A stretch of 64,000 nucleotides of DNA from Bradyrhizobium sp. RP6 (GTDB lineage: Bacteria > Pseudomonadota > Alphaproteobacteria > Rhizobiales > Xanthobacteraceae): contig NZ_RQIT01000011.1 of the NCBI RefSeq assembly GCF_003837805.1, positions 62,001 to 126,000 on the forward strand. Direction: 5' to 3'. This document shows positions 8,915-18,125 of the stretch, in pieces (position 1 is the stretch's first letter; the number at the start of each line of letters is the position of its first letter). The position numbers were made by a program, and so were the translations under genes. The notes under the pieces were generated by a model. It did not search any database. It saw nothing but the letters and a program-made list of their open reading frames with translations, and was not told where the DNA came from.

Positions 8915-9691
8915 TCAATGCACCGCGGTGAAGAACCGTGCCAGCCTGAACCCGGACAGCCAGGTCCACACCGGCTGGCCGCGCATGCCGAGATCCCAGG
9001 AGCCGAGCACGGCATCGGCACGGCCGATCAGGTTGTCGATCGGCAACAGGCCGACGCCGCCGGCGCGCAGCGGCACGCGGCTGTCGGCGGAATTGTCGCG
9101 GTTGTCTCCGAGCACGAAGAGATGCCCGGCCGGCACCGTCACTTCGGGCGTGTTGTCGAGCGGGCCGTTCTCGCGCATCTTGAAGATCAGATGCGAGACG
9201 CCGTTCGGCAGTGTCTCGACATAGCGATAGGCGGGCTCGCTGCCGCCATGGTCGTCCTCGGCGGCGCCGACGCCGTCGGGCTTCAGCTCGGCCGGACGGT
9301 CGTTGATGAAGAGCTGGCCCTGCCGCATCTGGATCCGGTCGCCGGGCAGCCCCACGACGCGTTTGACCCAGGCCTGCGAGCGGTCGCCGGGCCAGCGGAA
9401 TACGACGACGTCACCGAGCTTCGGCGTCTCCGCGAAGACCCGTCCGCTCTCGGGCAGGCTGATCTGAATAGGCAGCGACGAGGTGCCGTAGCCATAGGGA
9501 AATTTCGAGGCGAGCAGCGCGTCGCCAATCAACAGCGTCGGCTCCATCGAGCCCGACGGCACGTAGAACGGCTCGGCGAGCGCGCCCTTGGCGATGAAGA
9601 CCGCGGCCACGATGCCGGCGAGCTGCACGAGTTGTCCGCTCCAGCCGCTGCTTTTCCGCTTCGGAGTGACAGTTGCTTTCTCAACGCTCAT
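8915..9691 (-). CDS. lepB: Signal peptidase I
   Basis: 258 residues, anchored by one N-terminal membrane segment (about 20-38). Catalytic Ser48 is in VPSGSMEPTLLIGD and the general base Lys110 in AWVKRVVGLPGD. The third signature GDNRDNSADSR is present. It removes signal peptides from secreted proteins at the outer face of the inner membrane. The start ATG overlaps the tldD stop codon (ATGA), so translation is probably coupled; longer upstream frames run inside tldD and are rejected. This is a compact alphaproteobacterial form. Confidence 0.93.
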   Translation of the reverse strand: MSVEKATVTPKRKSSGWSGQLVQLAGIVAAVFIAKGALAEPFYVPSGSMEPTLLIGDALLASKFPYGYGTSSLPIQISLPESGRVFAETPKLGDVVVFRWPGDRSQAWVKRVVGLPGDRIQMRQGQLFINDRPAELKPDGVGAAEDDHGGSEPAYRYVETLPNGVSHLIFKMRENGPLDNTPEVTVPAGHLFVLGDNRDNSADSRVPLRAGGVGLLPIDNLIGRADAVLGSWDLGMRGQPVWTWLSGFRLARFFTAVH

Positions 9692-11115
9692 GCGCCCGTT
9701 CCACCCACCGTGATGCGTTCCATCAGCAGCGACGGCTGGCCGACACCGACCGGCACGCCCTGACCGTTCTTGCCGCAGGTCCCGATGCCGGTATCGAGCG
9801 CAAGGTCGTTGCCGACCATACGGATGCGATGCAGGTCGGTCGGCCCGTTGCCGATCAGCATGGCGCCCTTCAGCGGCGCTCCCAGCTTGCCATTCTCGAT
9901 CTTGTAGGCCTCGGTGCACTGGAACACGTACTTGCCCGAGGTGATGTCGACCTGGCCGCCGCCGAAATTCGCAGCGAAAACGCCGTTCTTGACCGAGGCG
10001 AGGATCTCGGCCGGATCGCGGTCGCCCGCGAGCATGTAGGTGTTGGTCATGCGCGGCATCGGCACATGGGCATAACCCTGGCGACGGCCGTTGCCGGTCG
10101 GCTTCATGTTCATGAGCCGCGCGTTCTGGCGATCCTGCATGTAGCCGACGAGGATGCCGTCCTCGATCAGCACGGTGCGGTTGGTCGGCGTGCCCTCGTC
10201 GTCGATCGACAGCGAGCCGCGCCGCGAGGCGATGGTGCCGTCATCGACCACGGTGACGCCCTTGGCCGCGACCTGCTGGCCCATCAGGCCGGCAAATGCG
10301 GACGTCTTCTTGCGGTTGAAGTCGCCCTCCAGGCCATGGCCGACCGCTTCATGCAGCATCACGCCGGGCCAGCCGGCGCCGAGCACGACGTCCATCTCGC
10401 CGGCGGGGGCAGGGATCGATTCCAGGTTGACGAGCGCTTCGCGCAGCGCACCGTCGGCGGCCTCGCGCCAGTTCCTGCTCTCGATGAATTCGGCATAGCC
10501 CGCACGGCCGCCATAGCCCTTGCTGCCGCTCTCCTGGCGGTCGCCTTGGCCGGCCACGACGGAAATGTTGACGCGTACCAGCGGACGGATGTCGCGATAG
10601 CTCTCGCCGTCGGGGCGCAGGATCTCGACGACCTGCCAGGTCGCACCGAGACTCACGCTGACCTGCCGCACCCGCGGATCCTTGTCGCGCAGGTAAGCGT
10701 CGATCTCGGCGAGCAGCTTGACCTTGGTCTCGAAACCGGGCGCATCAAGCGGATTGTCATCGCCATAGAGCCGCACATTGGTGTGCGGGGGCGGCGCCGC
10801 GAAGCTGCCCGAATAGCCGCCGCGCACGGCTGCGACCGCGTCGGCCGCGCGAATCAGCGCCGGCAGCGACACGTCGGAGGAATGGGCGTAGCCGACCGCG
10901 TCGTCCTTGACGGCGCGCAGGCCGAAACCCTGCGAGGTGTCGTAGGTCGCCTGCTTCAGCCGCCCATTGTCGAACATCAGCGCTTCGGTCTGGCTGTACT
11001 CCAGAAACAATTCACCGTCGTCGGCGCCCGAAAGCCCGCGCGCGACCTCGTTGCGAACCTGGTCGCGGTCGAGATTGGCACGGTCGAGCAGGGAGGTTGT
11101 TGCAGGGTTGGTCAT
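9688..11115 (-). CDS. tldD: Metalloprotease TldD
   Basis: 475 residues from the ATG at 11115 (GGACGG site), the usual TldD length. It carries the zinc motif HEAVGHGLEGD and a Gly-rich C-terminal region (GIGTCGKNGQGVPVGVGQP). TldD acts with TldE/PmbA in processing modified peptides and protein turnover in the cytoplasm. No tldE copy is in the window. It overlaps lepB by an ATGA junction. All conserved parts are intact. Confidence 0.93.
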   Translation of the reverse strand: MTNPATTSLLDRANLDRDQVRNEVARGLSGADDGELFLEYSQTEALMFDNGRLKQATYDTSQGFGLRAVKDDAVGYAHSSDVSLPALIRAADAVAAVRGGYSGSFAAPPPHTNVRLYGDDNPLDAPGFETKVKLLAEIDAYLRDKDPRVRQVSVSLGATWQVVEILRPDGESYRDIRPLVRVNISVVAGQGDRQESGSKGYGGRAGYAEFIESRNWREAADGALREALVNLESIPAPAGEMDVVLGAGWPGVMLHEAVGHGLEGDFNRKKTSAFAGLMGQQVAAKGVTVVDDGTIASRRGSLSIDDEGTPTNRTVLIEDGILVGYMQDRQNARLMNMKPTGNGRRQGYAHVPMPRMTNTYMLAGDRDPAEILASVKNGVFAANFGGGQVDITSGKYVFQCTEAYKIENGKLGAPLKGAMLIGNGPTDLHRIRMVGNDLALDTGIGTCGKNGQGVPVGVGQPSLLMERITVGGTGA

Positions 11116-11233
11116 GCGTCCGTCCATTATCGGGGGGCTGTGAGGCAAGATAATGGTTTCGCGCCGGTTCCGCGAGGCGCCAAGCCTCACATTACGGAAA
11201 CAATAGGATCGCTCACCGGCGCCCCATCCGACG

Positions 11234-11767
11234 CTACGGCAGCTTGTCGTAGCCCTCGCCGAGCCCGTTCAGGCTGAGCGGGAAGCCAATGCCTTCCTCG
11301 GGGGTCTCGAAGATGATGAAGGTTGCGGTCTTCGCGCTGCGGAGCTGGCCGAGCAGCTTGTCGTCCATCACCACTTCCGCCACGCAGCCGTTGGGCAGGC
11401 ATCTGACGAACCCGGCGCGGCCGACGTCCTGGTTGTCGAGCTTGAGGCCCAGGCCGGAGGGCAGGAGGACCCCGAGCGGGGCGACCACGCGCATCAAGCG
11501 GCTCTTTTGGTCGGCGGTCTTGAGCACGATCACGGTCAGGCCGGCGTTGGAGCGGTCTTCCGCCACCACGCTCTGGATCAGGGCACATTGCTCGGTCTGG
11601 GCGCCGGGCGGGGTGTCGCAGCGAATCTGCCAGTCGCCATGGACGGAGCGGACCGCGCCCTGCGCATGGGCGAGGCCGGGGAGTGCCAGAAGGATGATTG
11701 CAGCCAGCAGGGCGGCCAGCGCCGGGAGGCCGTTAGCCGGCTTTGCCATCGATCTCGAAAGCCCCAT
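11234..11767 (-). CDS. Invasion-associated locus B (IalB)-family exported protein
   Basis: 177 residues from an ATG with a strong AGGGA site. A signal peptide (AALLAAIILLALPGLAHAQG) is followed by VHGDWQIRCDTPPGAQTEQCALIQ, the conserved opening of IalB-like proteins, which share paired cysteines (also RCLPNGC). These are periplasmic or surface proteins of unclear biochemical role, common in Rhizobiales. The track frame extending to 12304 uses an unlikely upstream start. The gene is divergent from ctaC. Confidence 0.85.
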   Translation of the reverse strand: MGLSRSMAKPANGLPALAALLAAIILLALPGLAHAQGAVRSVHGDWQIRCDTPPGAQTEQCALIQSVVAEDRSNAGLTVIVLKTADQKSRLMRVVAPLGVLLPSGLGLKLDNQDVGRAGFVRCLPNGCVAEVVMDDKLLGQLRSAKTATFIIFETPEEGIGFPLSLNGLGEGYDKLP

Positions 11768-12227
11768 CGGGTCTGTCCCTCTGCTCGCCTGGGTCGCTCG
11801 CGCTTGGCGGACTGATCTGGCGGAGTGATACGGGAATGACGGCGTCTTGAAGGCGATTCCCAAGCAAATTCCACGCCGCCTCGCGCCGCCGCCGCCCGCG
11901 CGAATCAGGCTCCTGCGCGGCCATCCGCCAGTGCCTACCGCGGGCAATTCCGCTGTCAAGCCGCGGCATCCCGGGAAACGGTATTTTTGTTTGATGTTTC
12001 TAGGAAATATCTTGCCGGTGATGGCTGACAGACCGGGCTCAAGACTGCATTGCGATAGATCAAGAATTATGATTTGAGAGGCTTGATTTCGCGTTCTAGC
12101 GATCTGGCCCCAATTCCTCTTAGAGGTATTCTTGCGTGGCGGTTTGTCGGACTGGCGGATCGAATAAGCGTTTCCCGGAAGCAGGGGAATGCACTTGGGG
12201 TGATTTCGTAAGGGGAGTGCGAACGGC
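11768..12227. other. Divergent promoter region between ialB-like gene and ctaC
   Basis: No gene seen in these 460 bases. It holds the FixK-like box at 12050-12063, an imperfect palindrome at 12112-12130 (AATTCCTCT-T-AGAGGTATT) and A/T-rich stretches near 11980-12010 that could be promoter elements for either gene. Confidence 0.6.
12050..12063. promoter_or_regulatory. Candidate FixK/FNR box upstream of ctaC
   Basis: TTGCGATAGATCAA matches the TTG(A/C)-N6-(T/G)CAA pattern given for Bradyrhizobium FixK2 boxes. It lies 164 bases before the ctaC start. One half-site is the weaker TTGC form, so this is less certain than the boxes at 50511 and 62590. Confidence 0.4.
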
Positions 12228-13082
12228 ATGAGGATGTCGATGGGTCGGGTGGGCCGGCAATTGCTGGGATTGGCCACCATCGCCTTGGCGGCGGCTGGCA
12301 TCACGCTGGCGACGGGTGGTGCGGCATTCGCCGAGCTCGGGCAACCGGCGGCGTGGGAGTGGACGCTTCAGCAGTCCGGTTCCCCGGTGATGGACAACAT
12401 CATCTGGTTCCACAATTTCCTGTTCGTGCTGATCACCCTGATCACGCTTTTCGTCCTGGCGCTGCTCGTGATCGTGGTCATCAAGTTCAACGCGAAGGCC
12501 AATCCGGTGCCGTCGCGGACCACGCACAACACGCTGATCGAGGTGGCCTGGACACTCGTGCCGGTGCTGATCCTGGTCGGCATCTCGGTGCCGTCGTTCC
12601 GGCTTCTGTTCCTGGAGCTCGACGTGCCGAAGGCGGATCTGACCATCAAGGCGACCGGCAAGCAGTGGTACTGGTCCTATGCCTATCCCGACAACGGCAA
12701 GTTCGAGTTCGACTCGCTGATGGCACAGGACAAGCAGCCCCGCCTGCTCGGCGTCGACAACGAGATGGTGGTGCCGGTCAACAAGGTGATTCGCGTCCAG
12801 ACCACCGGCGCCGACGTCATCCACGCCTTCGCGGTGCCGGCTTTCGGCATCAAGATCGACGCCATTCCGGGCCGCCTGAACGAGACCTGGTTCAAGGCCA
12901 CCAAGACGGGCGTGTACTACGGTCAGTGCTCGGAACTGTGCGGCAAGGATCACGCTTTCATGCCGATCGCCGTGCGCGTGGTGAACGACCAGGAGTTCGC
13001 CTCCTGGGTCGAGACGGCGAAGAAGAAATTTGCGAGCGGCGGCACCAGCACCTACGCCTCCGCGGCCGGCCCGACGCAGTGA
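12228..13082 (+). CDS. ctaC: Cytochrome c oxidase subunit II
   Basis: 284 residues. A signal peptide (up to about residue 34, AAFA) is followed by two membrane helices (about 55-78 and 95-118) and a periplasmic CuA domain with the full ligand set in YYGQCSELCGKDHAFMPI. The aromatic patch GKQWYWSYAYPD for electron entry is present. It receives electrons from cytochrome c in the aa3 oxidase. It heads the cta operon, with a FixK-like box 164 bases upstream; ctaD follows after 87 bases. Confidence 0.96.
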   Translation: MRMSMGRVGRQLLGLATIALAAAGITLATGGAAFAELGQPAAWEWTLQQSGSPVMDNIIWFHNFLFVLITLITLFVLALLVIVVIKFNAKANPVPSRTTHNTLIEVAWTLVPVLILVGISVPSFRLLFLELDVPKADLTIKATGKQWYWSYAYPDNGKFEFDSLMAQDKQPRLLGVDNEMVVPVNKVIRVQTTGADVIHAFAVPAFGIKIDAIPGRLNETWFKATKTGVYYGQCSELCGKDHAFMPIAVRVVNDQEFASWVETAKKKFASGGTSTYASAAGPTQ

Positions 13083-13169
13083 GCGTCGGGTGACGGCTTG
13101 AGGGACTGAAAGCGAAAAAAGGGGCGGGACCTCCCAAGGTCCGAACGGGACGCAAGGCAGGATTTGAAA

Positions 13170-14795
13170 ATGGCAACGAGCGCAGCGGCACACGGCGATC
13201 ACGCCCAAGACCACGGACATGACGAGCACGCCCATCCGACCGGATGGCGCCGCTACGTCTACTCGACCAACCACAAGGACATCGGCACGATGTACCTCAT
13301 CTTCGCGGTCATCGCCGGCATCATCGGTGCCGCGATGTCGATCGCGATTCGTGCTGAGCTGATGTACCCCGGCGTGCAGATCTTCCACGAGACGCACACC
13401 TACAATGTGTTCGTGACCTCCCACGGCCTGATCATGATCTTCTTCATGGTCATGCCAGCGATGATCGGCGGCTTCGGCAACTGGTTCGTGCCGTTGATGA
13501 TCGGCGCACCCGACATGGCGTTCCCGCGCATGAACAACATCTCGTTCTGGCTGCTCCCGGCGTCCTTCGCGCTGCTCCTGATGTCGACCTTCGTCGAGGG
13601 CGAGCCGGGGGCCAACGGCGTCGGCGCCGGCTGGACCATGTACGCGCCGCTGTCGAGCTCCGGCCATCCGGGCCCGGCCGTCGACTTCGCGATCCTGTCA
13701 CTGCATCTGGCGGGCGCCTCGTCGATCCTCGGCGCCATCAACTTCATCACCACCATCTTCAACATGCGCGCGCCGGGCATGACCCTGCACAAGATGCCGC
13801 TGTTCGTATGGTCGATCCTGGTGACGGTGTTCCTGCTGTTGTTGTCGTTGCCGGTGCTCGCCGGTGCGATCACCATGCTGCTCACCGACCGCAATTTCGG
13901 CACGACGTTCTTCGCCCCCGACGGCGGCGGCGACCCCGTGCTGTTCCAGCATCTGTTCTGGTTCTTCGGTCACCCCGAGGTGTACATCCTGATCCTGCCC
14001 GGCTTTGGCATGATCAGCCAGATCGTCTCGACCTTCTCGCGCAAGCCCGTGTTCGGCTATCTCGGCATGGCCTACGCCATGGTCGCGATCGGCGGTATCG
14101 GCTTCGTGGTGTGGGCGCACCACATGTACACGGTCGGCATGTCCTCGGCGACGCAGGCCTACTTCGTCGCGGCCACGATGGTCATCGCGGTTCCGACCGG
14201 CGTGAAGATCTTCTCCTGGATCGCCACCATGTGGGGCGGCTCGATCGAATTCCGCGCCCCGATGATCTGGGCAGTGGGCTTCATCTTCCTGTTCACGATC
14301 GGCGGCGTCACCGGTGTCGTGCTGGCGAACGCGGGTGTCGATCGCGTGCTGCAGGATACCTACTACGTCGTCGCGCACTTCCACTACGTGCTGTCGCTCG
14401 GTGCGGTGTTCGCGATCTTCGCCGGCTGGTACTACTGGTTCCCGAAGATGTCGGGCTACATGTACAACGAGGCTTTGGCCAAGGCGCACTTCTGGGTCAC
14501 CTTCATCGGCGTCAACATGGTGTTTTTCCCGCAGCACTTCCTCGGCCTGTCGGGCATGCCGCGCCGCTACGTCGACTATCCCGATGCCTTCGCCGGCTGG
14601 AACTTGGTCTCTTCGATCGGCTCCTACATCTCCGGCTTCGGCGTGCTGATCTTCCTCTACTGCGTGATCGACGCCTTCGCCCGCAAGGTGCCGGCCGGCA
14701 ACAACCCCTGGGGTGCCGGCGCGACCACGCTGGAGTGGACGCTGTCCTCGCCTCCGCCCTTCCACCAGTTCGAAGTGCTGCCCCGCGTGCAGTAA
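13170..14795 (+). CDS. ctaD: Cytochrome c oxidase subunit I (aa3 type)
   Basis: 541 residues from the ATG at 13170; a TTG two codons earlier is less likely. Twelve membrane helices carry the heme a, heme a3 and CuB ligands, including HGLIMIFFMVMPAMIGGFGNW, WFFGHPEVYILILPGFG (with His-x-x-x-Tyr crosslink pair), the WAHHMYTVG histidines and VAHFHYVLSLGA. This is the catalytic, proton-pumping core. The His-rich N-terminus (HGDHAQDHGHDEHAH) is notable. Second gene of the cta operon. Confidence 0.97.
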   Translation: MATSAAAHGDHAQDHGHDEHAHPTGWRRYVYSTNHKDIGTMYLIFAVIAGIIGAAMSIAIRAELMYPGVQIFHETHTYNVFVTSHGLIMIFFMVMPAMIGGFGNWFVPLMIGAPDMAFPRMNNISFWLLPASFALLLMSTFVEGEPGANGVGAGWTMYAPLSSSGHPGPAVDFAILSLHLAGASSILGAINFITTIFNMRAPGMTLHKMPLFVWSILVTVFLLLLSLPVLAGAITMLLTDRNFGTTFFAPDGGGDPVLFQHLFWFFGHPEVYILILPGFGMISQIVSTFSRKPVFGYLGMAYAMVAIGGIGFVVWAHHMYTVGMSSATQAYFVAATMVIAVPTGVKIFSWIATMWGGSIEFRAPMIWAVGFIFLFTIGGVTGVVLANAGVDRVLQDTYYVVAHFHYVLSLGAVFAIFAGWYYWFPKMSGYMYNEALAKAHFWVTFIGVNMVFFPQHFLGLSGMPRRYVDYPDAFAGWNLVSSIGSYISGFGVLIFLYCVIDAFARKVPAGNNPWGAGATTLEWTLSSPPPFHQFEVLPRVQ

Positions 14796-14857
14796 GCAAA
14801 TCTTCCGCGGCGCCCGTGACGGGCGCCGCGGCGCTATAACGAAGCGAGTAGATCTAA

Positions 14858-15802
14858 GTGTCCGTCCTCGACCAGAACGCCATCGACATCAATCCCCGCA
14901 TCTCCGAAGCGGAGGTTGGCGACTATCTCGCGCTGCTCAAGCCCCGGGTGATGTCGCTGGTCATCTTTACCGCGCTGGTCGGGATGGCGATGGCGCCCGG
15001 GCATTTCCACCCCGTGCTGGCGATCACCTCGCTGCTCTGCATCGCGGTCGGTGCCGGCGCCTCCGGAGCGCTCAACATGGCGCTCGAAGGCGATATCGAC
15101 TCCAAGATGTCGCGCACGGCGAACCGGCCGCTCCCGCGCGGCCGCATCACCCGTCCCGAAGCCATGGCGTTCGGCATGACGCTCGCCTTCTTTTCGGTGA
15201 TGACACTCGGCATCCTCGTCAACTGGATCGCCGGCGCGCTGCTTGCCTTCACCATCTTCTTCTACGTCGTGATCTATACGATGTGCCTCAAGCGCTGGAC
15301 CGCGCAGAACATCGTGATCGGCGGCGCCGCCGGCGCGCTGCCGCCGGTGGTGGCCTGGGCTGCGGTGACGGGCACGGTCGACGTCGAGCCGCTGCTGCTG
15401 TTCGCCATCATCTTCTTCTGGACCCCGCCGCATTTCTGGGCGCTGGCGCTGTTCCGCTCCGACGACTACGCGCGCGCAGGCGTTCCGATGCTGCCCAACG
15501 TCGCCGGGCCCGACGCGACCCGTCTCCAGATCCTGCTCTACACCATCGTGTTGATCGCGGTCGCCGCGGCGCCCTGGGCGCTCGGCTATTTCGATGCCGT
15601 CTACGGCATCGTCTCGCTGATCCTCGGCGCCGGCATGCTGGTGCTCGCGATCAACGTCTATATGCGCCGCGAACGCAGCCAGTCGCTGCGCGCGACCCGC
15701 AAGCTGTTTGCCTTCTCGATCCTGTATCTGTTCGCGCTGTTCGCGACCCTGCTGGCCGAGGTCGTGTACCGGGCGCTTGCTCCGATGGTTGGGGGCGCAT
15801 GA
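14858..15802 (+). CDS. ctaB: Protoheme IX farnesyltransferase (heme O synthase)
   Basis: 314 residues from a GTG start. A multi-helix UbiA-type prenyltransferase with the Asp-rich substrate motifs around NMALEGDIDSKMSRTANRPLPRG and FRSDDYARAGVPMLP. It converts heme B to heme O, the precursor of the heme A used by the aa3 oxidase. It lies 62 bases after ctaD. Typical length and all motifs present. Confidence 0.96.
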   Translation: MSVLDQNAIDINPRISEAEVGDYLALLKPRVMSLVIFTALVGMAMAPGHFHPVLAITSLLCIAVGAGASGALNMALEGDIDSKMSRTANRPLPRGRITRPEAMAFGMTLAFFSVMTLGILVNWIAGALLAFTIFFYVVIYTMCLKRWTAQNIVIGGAAGALPPVVAWAAVTGTVDVEPLLLFAIIFFWTPPHFWALALFRSDDYARAGVPMLPNVAGPDATRLQILLYTIVLIAVAAAPWALGYFDAVYGIVSLILGAGMLVLAINVYMRRERSQSLRATRKLFAFSILYLFALFATLLAEVVYRALAPMVGGA

Positions 15803-15809
15803 GGCAGGA

Positions 15810-15974
15810 ATGGCTGACAAACCCGAGCCAGATGGAATCGTCCTCACCGAGGCGCAGCAGAAGAGCCGTCGTCAGCGTTCGATCGCAATCGCGCTCGCGC
15901 TCGGCGTGCTCGTGCTGCTGTTCTTCGCCGTCACCATGGTCAAGGGACCGGCGGTACTAGTGCGGCCGATGTAG
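15810..15974 (+). CDS. CoxF-like small membrane protein
   Basis: 54 residues with a good GGCAGGA site. A polar N-terminus (MADKPEPDGIVLTEAQQ, then a basic KSRRQR) is followed by a single membrane helix (about 25-45). The size and position between ctaB and ctaG are those of the CoxF/conserved small protein of alphaproteobacterial cta operons, thought to aid oxidase assembly. It begins 7 bases after ctaB and ends 5 bases before ctaG, so it is clearly operonic. Confidence 0.85.
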   Translation: MADKPEPDGIVLTEAQQKSRRQRSIAIALALGVLVLLFFAVTMVKGPAVLVRPM

Positions 15975-15979
15975 GAAAC

Positions 15980-16654
15980 ATGGATCACGAGCCGACCATA
16001 TCGCAGGATCAGAGCCGGACCGCCGCCAAGAGCCGTCTCGGTGGCCTTGGTTTCGGGAGCCTTGGTTTCAGTGGCCTTGGCCGCGACGCGCTGGTCGCTT
16101 CGATCTGCGGCGGTGTGGTCGCGCTGATGGTCGGTGCTTCCTACGCAGCGGTGCCGTTCTACAACTGGTTCTGCCGCGCCACCGGATTCAACGGCACGAC
16201 GCAGGTCGCGACCTCTGCGCCGGCCAGTGGCCCGATCGCGCGGAAGATCTCGGTGCGCTTCGATTCCAACGTCGCGGCCGGCCTGCCCTGGAAGTTCGAG
16301 CCTGAGCAGAGCGAGATCGAGGTCAATATCGGCCAGGTCGTGACCGTCTTCTACACCGTGACCAATCAGGCCGCGCGCACCACTGCGGGCCAGGCCGCCT
16401 ACAACGTCGCGCCGCTGACGGTCGGCTCCTATTTCCAGAAGATCAACTGCTTCTGCTTCACCGAGCAGACCATGGCGCCCGGCGAGAAGCGCGAGATGCC
16501 GGTCGTGTTCTACGTCGATCCGTCGATCGTCGACGACCACGAGAATGACAGGCTGAGCACGATCACGCTGTCCTACACGTTCTATCCGGTGCGCGATCCG
16601 GTGGTGAAGCCGCTCGCCGCTAGCGAGGATGACAAACGCAAGGGAAATCTCTGA
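15980..16654 (+). CDS. ctaG: Cytochrome c oxidase assembly protein, Cox11/CtaG family
   Basis: 224 residues: one membrane helix (about 36-57) then a periplasmic domain with the Cu(I)-binding motif KINCFCFTEQ. It delivers copper to the CuB site of subunit I. The N-terminus has a Gly-rich repeat (LGGLGFGSLGFSGLG). The AGGAAAC ribosome site overlaps the coxF stop region. Intact and in its usual place in the operon. Confidence 0.95.
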   Translation: MDHEPTISQDQSRTAAKSRLGGLGFGSLGFSGLGRDALVASICGGVVALMVGASYAAVPFYNWFCRATGFNGTTQVATSAPASGPIARKISVRFDSNVAAGLPWKFEPEQSEIEVNIGQVVTVFYTVTNQAARTTAGQAAYNVAPLTVGSYFQKINCFCFTEQTMAPGEKREMPVVFYVDPSIVDDHENDRLSTITLSYTFYPVRDPVVKPLAASEDDKRKGNL

Positions 16655-16730
16655 CCGCCGGGCTCACGCTCAGACGGTCGGAACAAGGGGATAAGTGCCT
16701 GACAGGCACGGGATTGAGGAGAGAGACGGA

Positions 16731-17627
16731 ATGGCTACGGCGCACACCAAGCATCACGACTATCACCTGGTCGATCCCTCTCCCTGGCCGGCCGTCGGCT
16801 CGCTCTCGGCCTTCATCATGGCGGTCGGCGCGATCGCCTGGATGCACCACATGTTCTCTGCCGCGCCGATCGTGTTCGGCGTCGGCACCGTGGGTGTGCT
16901 CTACACCATGGCGAGCTGGTGGGCCGACGTGATCAAGGAAGCTCAGTACAAGGGCGACCACACCCGTGTGGTGCAGCTGCATCACCGTTACGGCATGATC
17001 CTGTTCATCGCCTCCGAGGTGATGTTCTTCGTCGCCTGGTTCTGGGCCTATTTCAATGCCGCGCTGTTTCCGGCCGATGCTGTCCATGCCACCCGCGATG
17101 CGGTGTTCGGCTGCGGCCTCGGCACCCAGCCCGGCGCCTGCTCGGTCCCCGGCACCTGGCCGCCGAAGGGCATCGAGACGTTCGATCCCTGGCATCTGCC
17201 GCTCCTGAACACGCTGATCCTGCTCACCTCTGGCACCACCGTGACCTGGGCGCACCATGCGCTGCTCGAGAACGACCGCCAGGGCCTGAAATACGGACTG
17301 ATCCTCACCGTCGTGCTCGGTGCGGCGTTCACTTGCGTGCAGGCCTATGAGTACAGCCACGCGGCGTTCTCCTTCGCCGGCAATGTCTACGGCGCGACGT
17401 TCTTCATGGCGACCGGCTTCCACGGCTTCCACGTGCTGGTCGGCACCATCTTCCTGCTGGTCTGCCTGTTCCGCGCCTATGCCGGCCATTTCACGCCGAA
17501 GCAGCATCTCGGCTTCGAATTTGCCGCCTGGTACTGGCACTTCGTCGACGTGGTCTGGCTGTTCCTGTTCCTCTGCATTTACGTATGGGGACGCGGCGCC
17601 GAGACCATGGCCCACGCCGCGCACTAA
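16731..17627 (+). CDS. ctaE: Cytochrome c oxidase subunit III
   Basis: 298 residues from the ATG at 16731, which has a strong GAGGAGAGAGA site; an upstream in-frame start at 16695 is rejected. Seven helices are visible with the conserved ASEVMFFVAWFWAYFN, TWAHHALLE, GFHGFHVLVGT and FAAWYWHFVDVVWLFLF segments. It stabilises the aa3 core. Followed after 19 bases by a terminator-like hairpin, then by two further cta-associated genes. Confidence 0.97.
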   Translation: MATAHTKHHDYHLVDPSPWPAVGSLSAFIMAVGAIAWMHHMFSAAPIVFGVGTVGVLYTMASWWADVIKEAQYKGDHTRVVQLHHRYGMILFIASEVMFFVAWFWAYFNAALFPADAVHATRDAVFGCGLGTQPGACSVPGTWPPKGIETFDPWHLPLLNTLILLTSGTTVTWAHHALLENDRQGLKYGLILTVVLGAAFTCVQAYEYSHAAFSFAGNVYGATFFMATGFHGFHVLVGTIFLLVCLFRAYAGHFTPKQHLGFEFAAWYWHFVDVVWLFLFLCIYVWGRGAETMAHAAH

Positions 17628-17646
17628 GTTGCATCGAACCGATCAG

Positions 17647-17673
17647 AAAGGGCGGCCGCAGGGCCGCCCTTTT
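17647..17673 (+). terminator. Terminator-like hairpin after ctaE
   Basis: An 11-bp perfect stem (AAAGGGCGGCC / GGCCGCCCTTT) with a 4-base loop and only a short T-run. It lies inside the apparent cta operon, between ctaE and the DUF983 gene, so it may only partly terminate. Confidence 0.75.
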
Positions 17674-17723
17674 GCTTGCCGGCCGCCGAACGTTCGGCGG
17701 AAACTGTGATAGAGTCCGCCATC

Positions 17724-18125
17724 ATGAACGACACCGCCGGCACAGCCCAGTCCGAAACCACCGTCCTGCAAAGCGCGATGCGCGGGCTTGCCTGCAAATG
17801 CCCGCGTTGCGGCCAGGGCAAGCTTTATGCGGGCTTCCTGACGCTCGCGCCGGCGTGCGACCGTTGCGGCCTCGACTACGCCTTCATCGATACCGGCGAC
17901 GGTCCGGCGATCTTCATCATCATGCTCGCCGGCGCCATCGTGGTCGGCTGCGCGCTCGTTGTCGAGGTCAAGTACCAGCCGCCGTTCTGGCTGCATGCGG
18001 CGCTCTGGCTGCCGCTGATCCTCGCCACCACGCTGCTGCCGCTGCGTGCGATGAAGTCGCTGCTGATCGCGCTGCAGTTCCATCACAAGGCGGCGCCGGG
18101 GCGGTTGATCGATCGCGAGAAATGA
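17724..18125 (+). CDS. DUF983 family protein
   Basis: 133 residues from the ATG at 17724. Two CxxC pairs (CKCPRCGQGKLY and CDRCGLDY) form a zinc-ribbon-like head, followed by two membrane helices (about 62-82 and 90-110). DUF983 genes accompany cytochrome oxidase operons in alphaproteobacteria and are presumed assembly factors; the activity is unknown. It overlaps the next gene by ATGA, so the two are coupled. Confidence 0.88.
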   Translation: MNDTAGTAQSETTVLQSAMRGLACKCPRCGQGKLYAGFLTLAPACDRCGLDYAFIDTGDGPAIFIIMLAGAIVVGCALVVEVKYQPPFWLHAALWLPLILATTLLPLRAMKSLLIALQFHHKAAPGRLIDREK

